64,000 nucleotides of DNA from Paenibacillus plantarum (lineage in GTDB: Bacteria > Bacillota > Bacilli > Paenibacillales > NBRC-103111): assembly GCF_013141695.1 (NCBI RefSeq), contig NZ_WHNY01000075.1:806001-870000 (forward strand), written 5' to 3'. Under the pieces are notes generated by a model. That model worked only from the letters and a program-made list of their open reading frames with translations. It did no database searches and had not been told where the DNA came from. This document shows, piece by piece, positions 8,118 through 16,885 of this stretch (position 1 is its first letter; every line of letters begins with the position of its first letter). The translations under genes and the position numbers were made by a program.

Positions 8118-8960
8118 ATGGTAGCTATGCCATTTTTATCGCTAACGAGTTGGAGTTTACATCGAAATTTAGGTCCTTTGCGTTGGACTCGCTGGGATGA
8201 CAATAAGCAAACGCAATTCACGGAAGCTCAAGATCAACCAGAACTGCTTTCTTTGCTCGAACTACCAGCTGTACTAGCGGAGAAGGGGTTCACCTCGCTG
8301 GAAGTGTGTCATTTTCATTTTGCAGAGACGAATGAAGCATATCTGCTTGCGTTGAAAGGGGCATTTGCGGATGCGGGACTTCGTTTTTACACACTACTGC
8401 TTGAATATGGGGATATCTCTAGTCCAGATGAGGTTCGTAGACAATCCGATATCGCATGGATCAAAGGTTGGATCGATGTCGCGGCCCTAGCAGGTGCGGA
8501 AAGAGTACGTATAATTGCAGGGGAAGCGGATCCATCGGACAGGGATGCCTTAACACGATCGATCGAAGCGCTGCGTGAGCTAGGACAGTATGGGAAGGAT
8601 CATGACGTACGCGTTGTGACAGAAAATTTCAAATCCCTATCCTCAACAGGCGACAATTGTCTAGCGATTTTGGAAGGGTGTGGAGATGTCATTGGATTTA
8701 CATCCGATTTCGGGAATTTCAAAGGCGAACAGAAATTCGATGAGTTAGTCCAAACAATTCCACTTAGTGAATCCATCCATGCCAAAGCGCAAACCAATGC
8801 CGAGGGAGATCCTGATGAGGCGGAGTTTATTCGCTGTTTAAACATCGCCAAACAGGCTGGTTATGAAGGGCCGCTTACGCTTGTCTATGATGGCCCTGGT
8901 GATATGTGGGACGGTATTGAGCGTGTTAGGAAGCTGGCAGATCCGTATTGTTCCAAATAG
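8118..8960 (+). CDS. Sugar phosphate isomerase/epimerase family (xylose-isomerase-like TIM barrel)
   Basis: 280 aa. AP_endonuc_2/xylose-isomerase-like TIM barrel: SLTSWSLHRN start, EVCHFHFAETNEAY, IAWIKGWIDVAALAGAERVRI, VVTENF (metal Glu), FTSDFGNF (metal Asp), IHAKAQ (metal His) and PLTLVYDGPGD. The divalent-metal ligands Glu, Asp, His typical of the family are therefore present. The exact sugar is unknown. No operon partner is adjacent (85 bp to the next gene). Confidence 0.82.
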   Translation: MVAMPFLSLTSWSLHRNLGPLRWTRWDDNKQTQFTEAQDQPELLSLLELPAVLAEKGFTSLEVCHFHFAETNEAYLLALKGAFADAGLRFYTLLLEYGDISSPDEVRRQSDIAWIKGWIDVAALAGAERVRIIAGEADPSDRDALTRSIEALRELGQYGKDHDVRVVTENFKSLSSTGDNCLAILEGCGDVIGFTSDFGNFKGEQKFDELVQTIPLSESIHAKAQTNAEGDPDEAEFIRCLNIAKQAGYEGPLTLVYDGPGDMWDGIERVRKLADPYCSK

Positions 8961-9045
8961 GAAGTGTATCTGCTCCGATGTGAAGTATGCTATGATACTA
9001 GTAATGTTATCCATTAACTAATCGCTAGAATAGGAGACTTCCACC

Positions 9046-9465
9046 ATGACCCCAGTATGTAATTATTGCAGCAAGAACGAGGCATTAGCGAACTTAATGA
9101 TTGAAATTGGACAATTGCGTGTATCCACGTTGTACTTATTCAAAGAACAGACGTATAAGGGGCGCTGTATTGTTGCCCTGAATGAGCATCACACTGAATT
9201 CTTTCACTTATCTCAAGAGAATCAGGATCTGTACATGCGTGATGTGGCGCAGGCTGCGGCTGCAGTAGAACGTGCATTTTCTCCAGACAAAATCAATTAT
9301 GGCGCCTTCGGCGATACGATGCCTCATGTGCATTTCCATATTGTTCCGAAATATAAGGATGGGTACACGTGGGGTAAAATGTTCGAAATGAATCCCGCTG
9401 ACAATAAGCAATTGTCTGAGCAAGAATATGAGGAAATCATTGGTCAATTGAAAGAACATTTGTAG
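9046..9465 (+). CDS. HIT-family nucleotide hydrolase/transferase
   Basis: 139 aa, full length. The histidine triad HVHFHIV gives His94, His96 and His98; the nucleotide-binding GRCIVALNEHHTEF strand is present. A CNYC pair (Cys5, Cys8) at the N-terminus may bind zinc, as in some Hint-type proteins. HIT proteins cleave nucleoside monophosphate conjugates in the cytoplasm. TAGGAGA precedes the ATG. Confidence 0.88.
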   Translation: MTPVCNYCSKNEALANLMIEIGQLRVSTLYLFKEQTYKGRCIVALNEHHTEFFHLSQENQDLYMRDVAQAAAAVERAFSPDKINYGAFGDTMPHVHFHIVPKYKDGYTWGKMFEMNPADNKQLSEQEYEEIIGQLKEHL

Positions 9466-9479
9466 CGTCAAAGAATTCA

Positions 9480-9508
9480 TTGACAGGAAGTATTTGGGAA
9501 TATAAACT
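9480..9508 (+). promoter_or_regulatory. Sigma-A type promoter for the T-box leader
   Basis: TTGACA at 9480-9485 and TAAACT at 9503-9508 with 17 nt spacing, giving a start near 9515, just upstream of the T-box fold. Confidence 0.6.
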
Positions 9509-9514
9509 TACATC

Positions 9515-9778
9515 ACATCCAACTAATTTGATATCCAAACGCAATGATTGGGACTAGTAAGGAACATCTATTGTCCAGAGAGCTGTCGCTTCGGTGGAAG
9601 ACAGCCAATAGCTTCCCCAACTCACCCATGAGCGGTAAGATCGAAGTGTCATGTAGATCTTAACGGTTAACCTCCGTGATCGGGTCTCAAGGATTTGTAA
9701 CGATTCATGTTGCGAATCAAGAAGAGTGGTACCGCGAAGGTTTAACCTGTCGCCTCTTTGTAGGCGATGGGTTTTTTG
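9515..9778 (+). promoter_or_regulatory. T-box riboswitch leader, leucine (CUC) specifier
   Basis: Stem I elements are visible in order: a GGGACTAGTA S-turn strand, AGAGAG of the distal bulge, GGTGGAAG of the distal loop, and the specifier region near 9620-9640 reading CTC-A-CCCA-TGAGCG. Aligned with the glycine T-box layout, the codon is CTC (Leu). The T-box sequence AGTGGTACCGCG lies at 9724-9735. Its UGGU bulge matches a tRNA with discriminator A, as tRNA-Leu has. A perfect 10-bp terminator stem (9746-9755 with 9762-9771) and six T residues follow. The leader should allow transcription of the methyltransferase operon when tRNA-Leu is uncharged. The presence of a T-box is very secure; the specifier is inferred by alignment. 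Confidence 0.92.
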
Positions 9779-9806
9779 GCATTTTCAAAAAGGGAGGGAA
9801 AAACAA

Positions 9807-10619
9807 ATGAAGAATGTGATCGATTACTATGCCAAGTTTGATGAATGGGGAAGACTAGATCGCGAGCCTATTGAGTTTACGGTAAATTGGCACTACATGA
9901 AGAAGTATCTCCCTCGTGGTGGTCATGTCCTAGATAACGGGGCTGGACCAGGCAAATACGCAATGGAATTAGCGAAACTCGGCTATCATGTAACGCTTAC
10001 TGACCTTACGCCTAATCTTGTCGAGATTGCGAAAGATAAAGCAAATGAGCTGGGTTTAGCAGACATGTTTAGTGGCTTTCAAGCGCTGAACGCAACGCGT
10101 TTAGAGGGGATATCAGATGCAACCTTCGATGCTTCATTGATGTTGGGACCATTGTATCATTTGCAAGTAGAAGAGGATCGCATTGCTGCCGCAAGAGAAT
10201 TGTATCGTGTGACCAAGAACGATGGGATCGTGTTTGTCGCTTTTCAAAGTCGGATGCGAATGCTTCTAACTTCGTTGCTCTTCCCAAATGCTTGGAAACC
10301 GAATGACAATATGGCTGCGATTGAGCATTTTATAGAGGAAGGTATTTTTAATCATACAGATGCAGGTCGTTTCACGGGGGCTTATTATTACGATGTGGAA
10401 GACATCAAGCCTTTTATGGAAAGCCAAGGATTTGAGACATTAGATCTGATTGGATCTTCCAATCTTGGGGCTTTGTTATCGCAAGAACAGAAGCAATATT
10501 GGACGGATCGTGGGGAAAAAGACGCGTTCATAGAACTTCTCATTCGACTAGCGCGTGATCCATCGGTGTTGGGGGTTTCCTCGCATTTGTTATATATCGG
10601 GAGAAAAGTAGGAGTGTGA
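9807..10619 (+). CDS. Class I SAM-dependent methyltransferase under T-box control
   Basis: 270 aa. Motif I is HVLDNGAGPGK (residues 40-50), followed by VTLTDLTPNLVEIAKDKA and the MLGPLYHL motif of UbiE-like enzymes. The start ATG 9807 has AGGGAGGG 8 nt upstream; an earlier in-frame ATG lies inside the T-box and is rejected. It is the first gene of a probable three-gene operon (4 bp to the Nudix gene). Substrate unknown; the leucine T-box suggests a role tied to amino-acid supply, or a target useful during leucine starvation. Confidence 0.85.
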   Translation: MKNVIDYYAKFDEWGRLDREPIEFTVNWHYMKKYLPRGGHVLDNGAGPGKYAMELAKLGYHVTLTDLTPNLVEIAKDKANELGLADMFSGFQALNATRLEGISDATFDASLMLGPLYHLQVEEDRIAAARELYRVTKNDGIVFVAFQSRMRMLLTSLLFPNAWKPNDNMAAIEHFIEEGIFNHTDAGRFTGAYYYDVEDIKPFMESQGFETLDLIGSSNLGALLSQEQKQYWTDRGEKDAFIELLIRLARDPSVLGVSSHLLYIGRKVGV

Positions 10620-10623
10620 AGAG

Positions 10624-11256
10624 ATGACAGAACGTGATGTAAGCCTCAAATGGTTAGACTGGGCCAAACAAATTCAATCGATTGCCCAAATCGGTTTAAC
10701 GTATTCGAAGGATGTCTTCGATTTGGAACGTTTCCAGGCGCTTCGGGAAATAAGTGTTGATATTCTGGATACTTACACTTTGGTGGGTAAGGATACGGTT
10801 AACCTTAGCTTTGCAAATGAAACCGGGTACGCCACACCGAAGGTTGATATTCGAGGCGTTGTTTTTGAAGAGGATAAGATACTTCTTGTAAAGGAAAAAG
10901 CTGATGGAGCCTGGGCACTACCAGGGGGGTGGGCCGATATTGGTTACTCACCTTCGGAAGTAGCTGTGAAAGAGGTCAGAGAAGAGGCAGGCTTTGATGT
11001 GGTGCCCGTCAAGTTGCTTGCTGTTCTAGATAAAAAGTTCCATGCTCATCCACCTGAACTCTATCACATCTATAAGATGTTTATTCTTTGCAAAATAATT
11101 GGCGGAGAAGCGTTAGTCGGGGTGGAGACGAGTGAGGTGCGTTTTTTCGGTGAAAGTGAACTTCCCGAATTATCAGCAGAACGGAACACGATTGCACAAG
11201 TGAAGAGTATGTTTGATTATTTGAGAGATCCGGATAAAGCGGTTAGATTAGACTGA
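10624..11256 (+). CDS. Nudix hydrolase with N-terminal Nudix_N helical domain
   Basis: 210 aa. Residues 8-60 form the helical domain (WLDWAKQIQSIAQIGLTY) found in the group annotated as ADP-ribose pyrophosphatase. The Nudix box spans residues 101-124 (GGWADIGYSPSEVA then KEVREEAGF), with Lys in place of the usual Arg at the REUXEE position. It hydrolyses nucleoside diphosphate-X compounds; the substrate is not deducible. Spacing of 4 bp from the methyltransferase gene and 18 bp to the next indicates one transcript. Confidence 0.88.
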   Translation: MTERDVSLKWLDWAKQIQSIAQIGLTYSKDVFDLERFQALREISVDILDTYTLVGKDTVNLSFANETGYATPKVDIRGVVFEEDKILLVKEKADGAWALPGGWADIGYSPSEVAVKEVREEAGFDVVPVKLLAVLDKKFHAHPPELYHIYKMFILCKIIGGEALVGVETSEVRFFGESELPELSAERNTIAQVKSMFDYLRDPDKAVRLD

Positions 11257-11274
11257 AAGGGTGGGGCGATCGAT

Positions 11275-11796
11275 ATGGAACATCTACAATACCCGATTGG
11301 GAGATTCGAACGAATCGAGCATCCCACACAATCGGATCGGGATAAGTGGGTGACGGACGTTGCGGAGACAGCTAATTTATTGCGAAAGACGGTCTTACAT
11401 CTAAATCAGGAACAACGTTTAACAACGTACCGCCCTGGCGGATGGACGGTTCAACAAGTCGTTCACCATATGGCGGACAATGATATGAATGCTTTTCTGC
11501 GTTTCAAGCGAGCCCTTACAGAGGACAGTCCCATTGCAAGCTCATACCGGGAAGATTTATGGGCAGAGTTGAGCGATTATCAGGTACCGATTGAAGCTTC
11601 GATACAGCTACTGGAATCGATACATATTCGTTTTGTTTCTGTGCTCCGTTCGTTAAGTTCTTCGGATTTCAAGAAGACTTTTACGAGTCCAGTCCTTGGC
11701 GTACTTAGTCTGGAAACGGCACTGCAACGTTTGGTATGGCATGATCGACATCACATTGCTCAGATCGCATCACTGAAGGAACGGATGGGTTGGTAG
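11275..11796 (+). CDS. YfiT/BstA-like DinB-superfamily metal enzyme (putative bacillithiol transferase)
   Basis: 173 aa, same length as B. subtilis YfiT. Collinear motifs: YPIGRFE start, YRPGGWTVQQVVHHMADNDM with the first metal-binding His, and WHDRHHIAQIASLKERMGW at the C-terminus supplying the other two His ligands. The family has a four-helix DinB fold; members are proposed to be thiol-dependent S-transferases in bacillithiol producers. It is the last gene of the T-box operon, before a strong terminator. Confidence 0.85.
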   Translation: MEHLQYPIGRFERIEHPTQSDRDKWVTDVAETANLLRKTVLHLNQEQRLTTYRPGGWTVQQVVHHMADNDMNAFLRFKRALTEDSPIASSYREDLWAELSDYQVPIEASIQLLESIHIRFVSVLRSLSSSDFKKTFTSPVLGVLSLETALQRLVWHDRHHIAQIASLKERMGW

Positions 11797-11834
11797 GTGC
11801 ACTATCAAAGCGAGCAAATTTCATTACATTCAAG

Positions 11835-11866
11835 GGCTGCCGAGTCTGATCTCGGTGGCCTTTTTC
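11835..11866 (+). terminator. Rho-independent terminator of the T-box operon
   Basis: A perfect 10-bp stem (11835-11844 with 11851-11860, two G-T pairs) and TTTTT. A second perfect 10-bp inverted repeat (11867-11876 with 11883-11892) follows directly. Confidence 0.85.
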
Positions 11867-11998
11867 TAATAGAGAAGTATATTTCTCTATTAAGGGAAGA
11901 CAAATTAGCGCACGGGTGCTCCTTTTTGCAGGAATTAGGAGGGATTTTGTCGAAAAGGAATGATTCGTGGAAATCAAACCGTGTGTTACGGAGGTACA

Positions 11999-13252
11999 AT
12001 GACTAATTGGTTGAAAATGAGTGTCAAGTTAGCAGTTGTTCTTGCTGGGGTATCTGGGGCATCCATGGTATTCGGGAATCTCAGTGTACTAGCTGCAAGT
12101 AATGACGATCAGAGCGCCGCACTAGACTATTTAAATGATGTCAGGGCACATATGGGCATTCCATTGATGGAATTAGATCCTTCACTTACTACTGCAGCTG
12201 GAAAACATGCGAATTATCTCCTGCTCAATCAAGAGAACGGCCATACAGAAACACCAAATATGCAAGGGTTCTCTGGCAAACTTCCCTGGGATCGGGCAGC
12301 CGCTGCAGGCCTGGATACAGATAAATTCGGTGTGTTTGAGGATGTTTCGTTTACGACCGATTCGCCAGAAATTGGTGTTCAGTCTTTATTGGATGCTCCT
12401 CTTCATCGAGCGAGTTTGATTCTTCCGGACATGTCACTACTAGGCGTAGGGTATAACAAGCATGCACTTGTTCTAAACCCTGCTAAGAAGTGGTTTACCC
12501 ACACAGGAACAGGCGTTTATCCCTACGATGGACAGACAGGGGTACCGATTGGATTTTATGGGTTCGAGATACCGAATCCATTGGAACAATTCGATTTGGA
12601 GAAGTCAGGTTATTTTATTACTTACGCAGGGGTAGCTCAAGATAAGACGGACGTGACCGCCTCGCTGATGAATAGTCGAGATGAACCTATTGAGATTTAC
12701 AAATTAAAGCAAGAGCTTGGCGATATGAACGCGTGGCATATTATTCCTATAAATGAGCTTGCATATGGAGAAACGTATACGGTAACTGTTGAGAATAAAT
12801 CATGGTCTTTCACAACTGTAGAAAATCCAGCTGAGCCATCTAAGGAACAGAAAGGCAGTCCAGTCAAAACGGACCCGCCTAAGAAATATACGCAAAATGA
12901 TGTGGGTATTCGTATCAATGGGACCTATGTAGACGTTTCTCCAAAGGCGAAAATCATTGGCGAAAGTACGTTCATCCCGCTTCGTGGCGTGTTTGAGGCT
13001 ATGGGAGCCAAAGTGATTTGGGAAGGAACTCGTCAAGAAGTTACCATTGTGAAAGGATCAAAAACGATTGTTTTGTCCATTGGTAAGAAAGAAGCCCTAG
13101 TTAACGGAACAAGGCAGGCACTTTCGAATGCGCCTTTTATTTCCACGGATGGCTCTACGTATGTTCCACTACGATTTGCTACTGAAGCGCTTGGCGCGCA
13201 GGTGGCCTGGGAAAGTGATAAGTGGACAGCTGTCATCAATCAGCTTGATTAA
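11999..13252 (+). CDS. Secreted CAP-domain protein with C-terminal copper amine oxidase N-like domain
   Basis: 417 aa. A signal peptide runs to about Ala33 (VLAA-S). Residues about 38-185 are a CAP/SCP-like domain (ALDYLNDVRAHMGIPLMELDPSL, then GHTETP). A middle linker contains a Bacterial-Ig-like stretch. Residues about 300-415 are a Cu_amine_oxidN1 domain with its paired FIPLRGVFEAMGAKVIWE and YVPLRFATEALGAQVAWE repeats, a cell-wall-associated module common in Paenibacillus. ATG 11999 follows GGAGGTAC. An exported envelope protein; enzymatic activity unknown. Confidence 0.85.
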   Translation: MTNWLKMSVKLAVVLAGVSGASMVFGNLSVLAASNDDQSAALDYLNDVRAHMGIPLMELDPSLTTAAGKHANYLLLNQENGHTETPNMQGFSGKLPWDRAAAAGLDTDKFGVFEDVSFTTDSPEIGVQSLLDAPLHRASLILPDMSLLGVGYNKHALVLNPAKKWFTHTGTGVYPYDGQTGVPIGFYGFEIPNPLEQFDLEKSGYFITYAGVAQDKTDVTASLMNSRDEPIEIYKLKQELGDMNAWHIIPINELAYGETYTVTVENKSWSFTTVENPAEPSKEQKGSPVKTDPPKKYTQNDVGIRINGTYVDVSPKAKIIGESTFIPLRGVFEAMGAKVIWEGTRQEVTIVKGSKTIVLSIGKKEALVNGTRQALSNAPFISTDGSTYVPLRFATEALGAQVAWESDKWTAVINQLD

Positions 13253-13268
13253 ATGAGATAAAGTACAG

Positions 13269-13296
13269 AAAAGCCAGCGGGTATCCGCTGGCTTTT
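13269..13296. terminator. Bidirectional terminator
   Basis: AAAAGCCAGCGG and its exact complement flank a 4-nt loop, placed between the convergent CAP-protein and histidine kinase genes. The T-run after the stem on the plus strand is short, so efficiency is uncertain. Confidence 0.7.
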
Positions 13297-13350
13297 CGCT
13301 GTGTAGTTGCTCGTGAGAGTTGTTTGAGGAGTTCAGGGTTACATGAATTC

Positions 13351-15129
13351 TCATTCTTCCTCATCCGTAAAAGGAAACGTGATCTCAACCTCGGTCCCTA
13401 CACCGGGGACACTTCGATAAATAAGCTTCGCTGGATCTCCGAAATAGTGGCGAATACGCTCGCCAACGTTCTTAACGCCGAAGCTGCTCCCGCCGATCCG
13501 ACTGCGGCTAATGCCCGCCATCATATCCTCGATGAGGTTGGGATTCATACCTACACCGTCATCTTTGATGAGGAGATGCATCGTGTGATCTTCCAGATAA
13601 GCCCGAATCGAGATGCTGCCTTCGCGCTGCGTCCGACCTAATATCCCATGAAGAATGGCATTCTCGACAAGTGGCTGCAGGGTGATTTTCGGGATAGGAT
13701 GATTAAGCAGCTCTTCAGGAACGTCAATCTGGAAATCGATTTTATTCTCAAAACGAATATTCTGAATCTGCACATAGAACGAAACATGCTGCAGCTCCTC
13801 ACGCAAGGTGATAATATCTTTGCCGCTGCTGAGGCTGACTTTGTAGAAACGAGCGAGTGCTTTGACGACTTTCTTAATGTCCGTGTTCAGCCCGCTGTCC
13901 GCCATCCAGTTAATCAGATCCAATGTATTATACAGAAAATGTGGGTTGATCTGCGATTGGAGTGCTTTTAACTCCGCATTTTTGACCTCTTGTCCCAGAC
14001 GGTAATGCTCCTTATTCATAGAGCTTATTTGCTCGATCATGTAATTATATGTTTGGATCAGCTCACCGATTTCATCTCGACCCTGCGTTTGAGCGAGCGC
14101 GATGAGATTTCCATTCTGCACATCCCTTAGACGGCTAGTCAATTGCGTGACACGTCGTGTGACGGAGAAGGAGAAGAGGTAGGCTAATAAGTAGGCGATG
14201 ACCGTCACGATGAGCAAAATAACCAACAAATCATTGCGCAATTGATGACTTTGCTGCACGACCTCATGCAATGGAATGACGGTGACCATCCCCCAATTGG
14301 AAGGCAGTTGCCGGAACAAATAGTAATTGTTATTCGTTTGCCAAGTGGTGGAGACTGCATCGTCCCATGTATCAGGCAAATTGACTAGCGTGGTTACTGA
14401 AGGATCCGAGGATAGGATGATTTGTTGATTCTGATCCACCAAGAAGGTTGTGCTGTTTCTGACCACGTTCGCTTTACTCAGCATGGAACGAATCGTTTCC
14501 GCTTGTACATCAACACGCAATTGACCGATCGGAATGGCATAATTGTTCGGATCCAATATACTTCGAACGACATAGAGCGAAGAATTGTCACGAGTAGCTT
14601 TCCCCCCAAGCTCAGGGGCTGAGCACCACAAATATTTGGCATGCAAGTCATTTAAACGGTCGAAGCAAGGACTGTCCTTGGTTTCATTTAGTGATAAGAA
14701 ATTCTCAGACTCATTCGCGAAAATAAAAGCACTCGGCACGTAAAGGATGACACGTGAAATATCGAGACTATCCTGCATAGAGCGCAGCAATTTCTTGAGA
14801 TTAGCGTATTCCTGCAGTTCACGATTGATATCACTGGTTACATTGTTATCCATCAGAATATCTGAGATGGCGGAGTTGGAGACGAGAATATTCGTTGTCT
14901 CTGCAATCCGCTGGACGCGATAATTCAGAAAAGAATACGTCTGATCGAAGCCTTGCTTAGCTGAATAGGTGACATGATTGATGATGATATCGGACATTTT
15001 CTCAGAAGCAATGAATTGATAGAAGCCTAGTGGAAGCATGATCAGCAGCAAATAGGTGTACATGATTTTATGACGCAGTTTCGTATTGTACAGCCATTTG
15101 CGCAGCATTTGAATGAATGAGAAGATCAT
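13351..15129 (-). CDS. YesM-family sensor histidine kinase
   Basis: 592 aa. TM helix 1 at about residues 22-42, a large extracellular dCache-like region, TM helix 2 near residue 300, a HAMP segment, then a His_kinase domain with INPHFLYNTLDLI carrying the phosphoacceptor His. The HATPase N and G boxes are VENAILHG, DDGVGM and GVKNVGERI. ATG 15129 overlaps the stop of the response regulator gene (ATGA), so the pair is translationally coupled. YesM-type kinases usually sense oligosaccharides; the divergent ABC transporter supports this. Confidence 0.92.
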   Translation of the reverse strand: MIFSFIQMLRKWLYNTKLRHKIMYTYLLLIMLPLGFYQFIASEKMSDIIINHVTYSAKQGFDQTYSFLNYRVQRIAETTNILVSNSAISDILMDNNVTSDINRELQEYANLKKLLRSMQDSLDISRVILYVPSAFIFANESENFLSLNETKDSPCFDRLNDLHAKYLWCSAPELGGKATRDNSSLYVVRSILDPNNYAIPIGQLRVDVQAETIRSMLSKANVVRNSTTFLVDQNQQIILSSDPSVTTLVNLPDTWDDAVSTTWQTNNNYYLFRQLPSNWGMVTVIPLHEVVQQSHQLRNDLLVILLIVTVIAYLLAYLFSFSVTRRVTQLTSRLRDVQNGNLIALAQTQGRDEIGELIQTYNYMIEQISSMNKEHYRLGQEVKNAELKALQSQINPHFLYNTLDLINWMADSGLNTDIKKVVKALARFYKVSLSSGKDIITLREELQHVSFYVQIQNIRFENKIDFQIDVPEELLNHPIPKITLQPLVENAILHGILGRTQREGSISIRAYLEDHTMHLLIKDDGVGMNPNLIEDMMAGISRSRIGGSSFGVKNVGERIRHYFGDPAKLIYRSVPGVGTEVEITFPFTDEEE

Positions 15130-16700
15130 GACTGGCACCGCTCCCGATACTCGGAAGGCGTCATACCCGTGGATTTGCGGAAAATTTTGGCGAAATGCTC
15201 CCCGTCCTTATAACCCACTTGCGAAGCCACATCGAGGACCTTTAGTCGGTTGTTGCGCAGCAGCTCCTTCGCTTTTTCCATCCGATATTCGGTCACATAC
15301 TGCTTGATCGTTTTCCCTGTAGCATCCTTAAAGATCGAAATAAGATGTGAAGCCGTCATCTGCATATGATCACTCACATCCTGGACGGAAAGATCGTCAT
15401 CGGCATAGTGGAGATGGATGAAACGCACAATTCGGGAGCTTGTTGACGACATGCCGCCGTTCGAGCGTTCTTGAATGGCTTTTTTCAATTCGTCTAGTTT
15501 CATAGCTGTCACACGGTGGATATCGTCCAAATAATGACATTCCAGGATCAGCTTCCAAGCCACATCATTCTCCTCCGATGTGTCGAAGAGGGTGATGTTC
15601 CGACCATGGGCGAATTTGTCCAATTCCAGAATGAAGCGGTAGTAGAGTTCTTTCACACTAACAATCAGCGTACCTGGATGCAGGCGAATATCGGCGGTTA
15701 TCGTCGCGAGTTGCTGATCGGCGTCGGCAAAATGCTCTTCAGACAACGCTTCCGAGAAGCGGACGAGTTGTTCAGGCTGCGTAACGTAATGAAGCGAGTG
15801 AGCGTCACTTCCCGTATTATCATGCAAAATGAGGGAGCACGGTTTGTGAAAAAACGACTCTTGTAAGCGAAGCACAGCACTCGTATAGGACTCCTGCAGC
15901 TTATAGGCGGAAGGGACAATTTTGCCCGCAGCGATCGAAAATAAATCATACTCCCGCTTCAAGGCGGTGGACAGCTCATAGCACAGATGTTGAACATGGC
16001 TGATTGCGATACTGTCATTCTGCTGTGAAAAGAAGTGAACAATCACGTGATGATCATCTTTCCAAGCGTACAAATAAGGCAGCTCACAGCCAGATAGTGC
16101 TTCATCTATTAAATGACCCAGCGATTCTTTCCGTGATCCTGATGAAATCAGCTTGATGACAGCTGTTGCAGCGGGCGCTTGCATGACAGCTGTGAAATCA
16201 GCCGCCAATAAGCGACTATGCAGCATATCCTCATCGTAACCGCCGCGAATCAACTGCAAAGCGGCTTCTTGCTTCATGTAGCTCTTATTTTCTTTGGCTA
16301 CCGTATCATTGGCAACATGTCGCTGTTCTTCTAACACGATATCAATTGCTCCCCGCAGAGCATCTTCCAATTCTTCCACATCAATTGGTTTCTCGACATA
16401 ACTAACCGCCTTCAAGGTTATCGCGGCTTTCAAATATTCTTTATCGGCATAGCCGCTCATAAAGACGATTTTGCACTGCGGGTACTTCCGGCGAAGATGA
16501 AAGGCAAGTTCGATGCCATCCATCCGCGGCATGCGAATATCAGTGAGTACGATGTCGGGTTTGAACTGTTCCGCAATAGCAACAGCATCCAGACCGTCTA
16601 CAGCTTCATGGAGTTCGGTAATGCCAAGACGCTCCCAACTGACGGATTTGAGTACGCCTTCTCGCGTGAATTTCTCATCTTCTGCAAATAGAAGTTTCAT
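15126..16700 (-). CDS. YesN-family response regulator with AraC-type output domain
   Basis: 524 aa. The N-terminal receiver domain has LTDIRMPRMDG, the phosphorylation site at about Asp54. A long middle region follows, then two AraC helix-turn-helix motifs at the C-terminus (SVQDVSDHMQMTASHLISIFK and KVLDVASQVGYKDGEHFAKIFRK). AAGGGGGG precedes the ATG at 16700. It is expected to activate the divergent ABC transporter genes starting at 16886 in response to a sugar sensed by the YesM partner. Confidence 0.92.
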   Translation of the reverse strand: MKLLFAEDEKFTREGVLKSVSWERLGITELHEAVDGLDAVAIAEQFKPDIVLTDIRMPRMDGIELAFHLRRKYPQCKIVFMSGYADKEYLKAAITLKAVSYVEKPIDVEELEDALRGAIDIVLEEQRHVANDTVAKENKSYMKQEAALQLIRGGYDEDMLHSRLLAADFTAVMQAPAATAVIKLISSGSRKESLGHLIDEALSGCELPYLYAWKDDHHVIVHFFSQQNDSIAISHVQHLCYELSTALKREYDLFSIAAGKIVPSAYKLQESYTSAVLRLQESFFHKPCSLILHDNTGSDAHSLHYVTQPEQLVRFSEALSEEHFADADQQLATITADIRLHPGTLIVSVKELYYRFILELDKFAHGRNITLFDTSEENDVAWKLILECHYLDDIHRVTAMKLDELKKAIQERSNGGMSSTSSRIVRFIHLHYADDDLSVQDVSDHMQMTASHLISIFKDATGKTIKQYVTEYRMEKAKELLRNNRLKVLDVASQVGYKDGEHFAKIFRKSTGMTPSEYRERCQS

Positions 16701-16885
16701 GACGGGCAACCCCCCTTAGATGTAGCTATAGATTATCTCATATTTACACGCAATACCACTAGCTACAGGGCGCATCTGCAAAAGTTACAGGGAATCGATA
16801 TTTTGTCGGGTTATCACGTTCCAAGTAACCTGTTAATTTAGATACAGGAGAGAGACAACTAGAAACGGATGGGGGAAAGGTAGAG

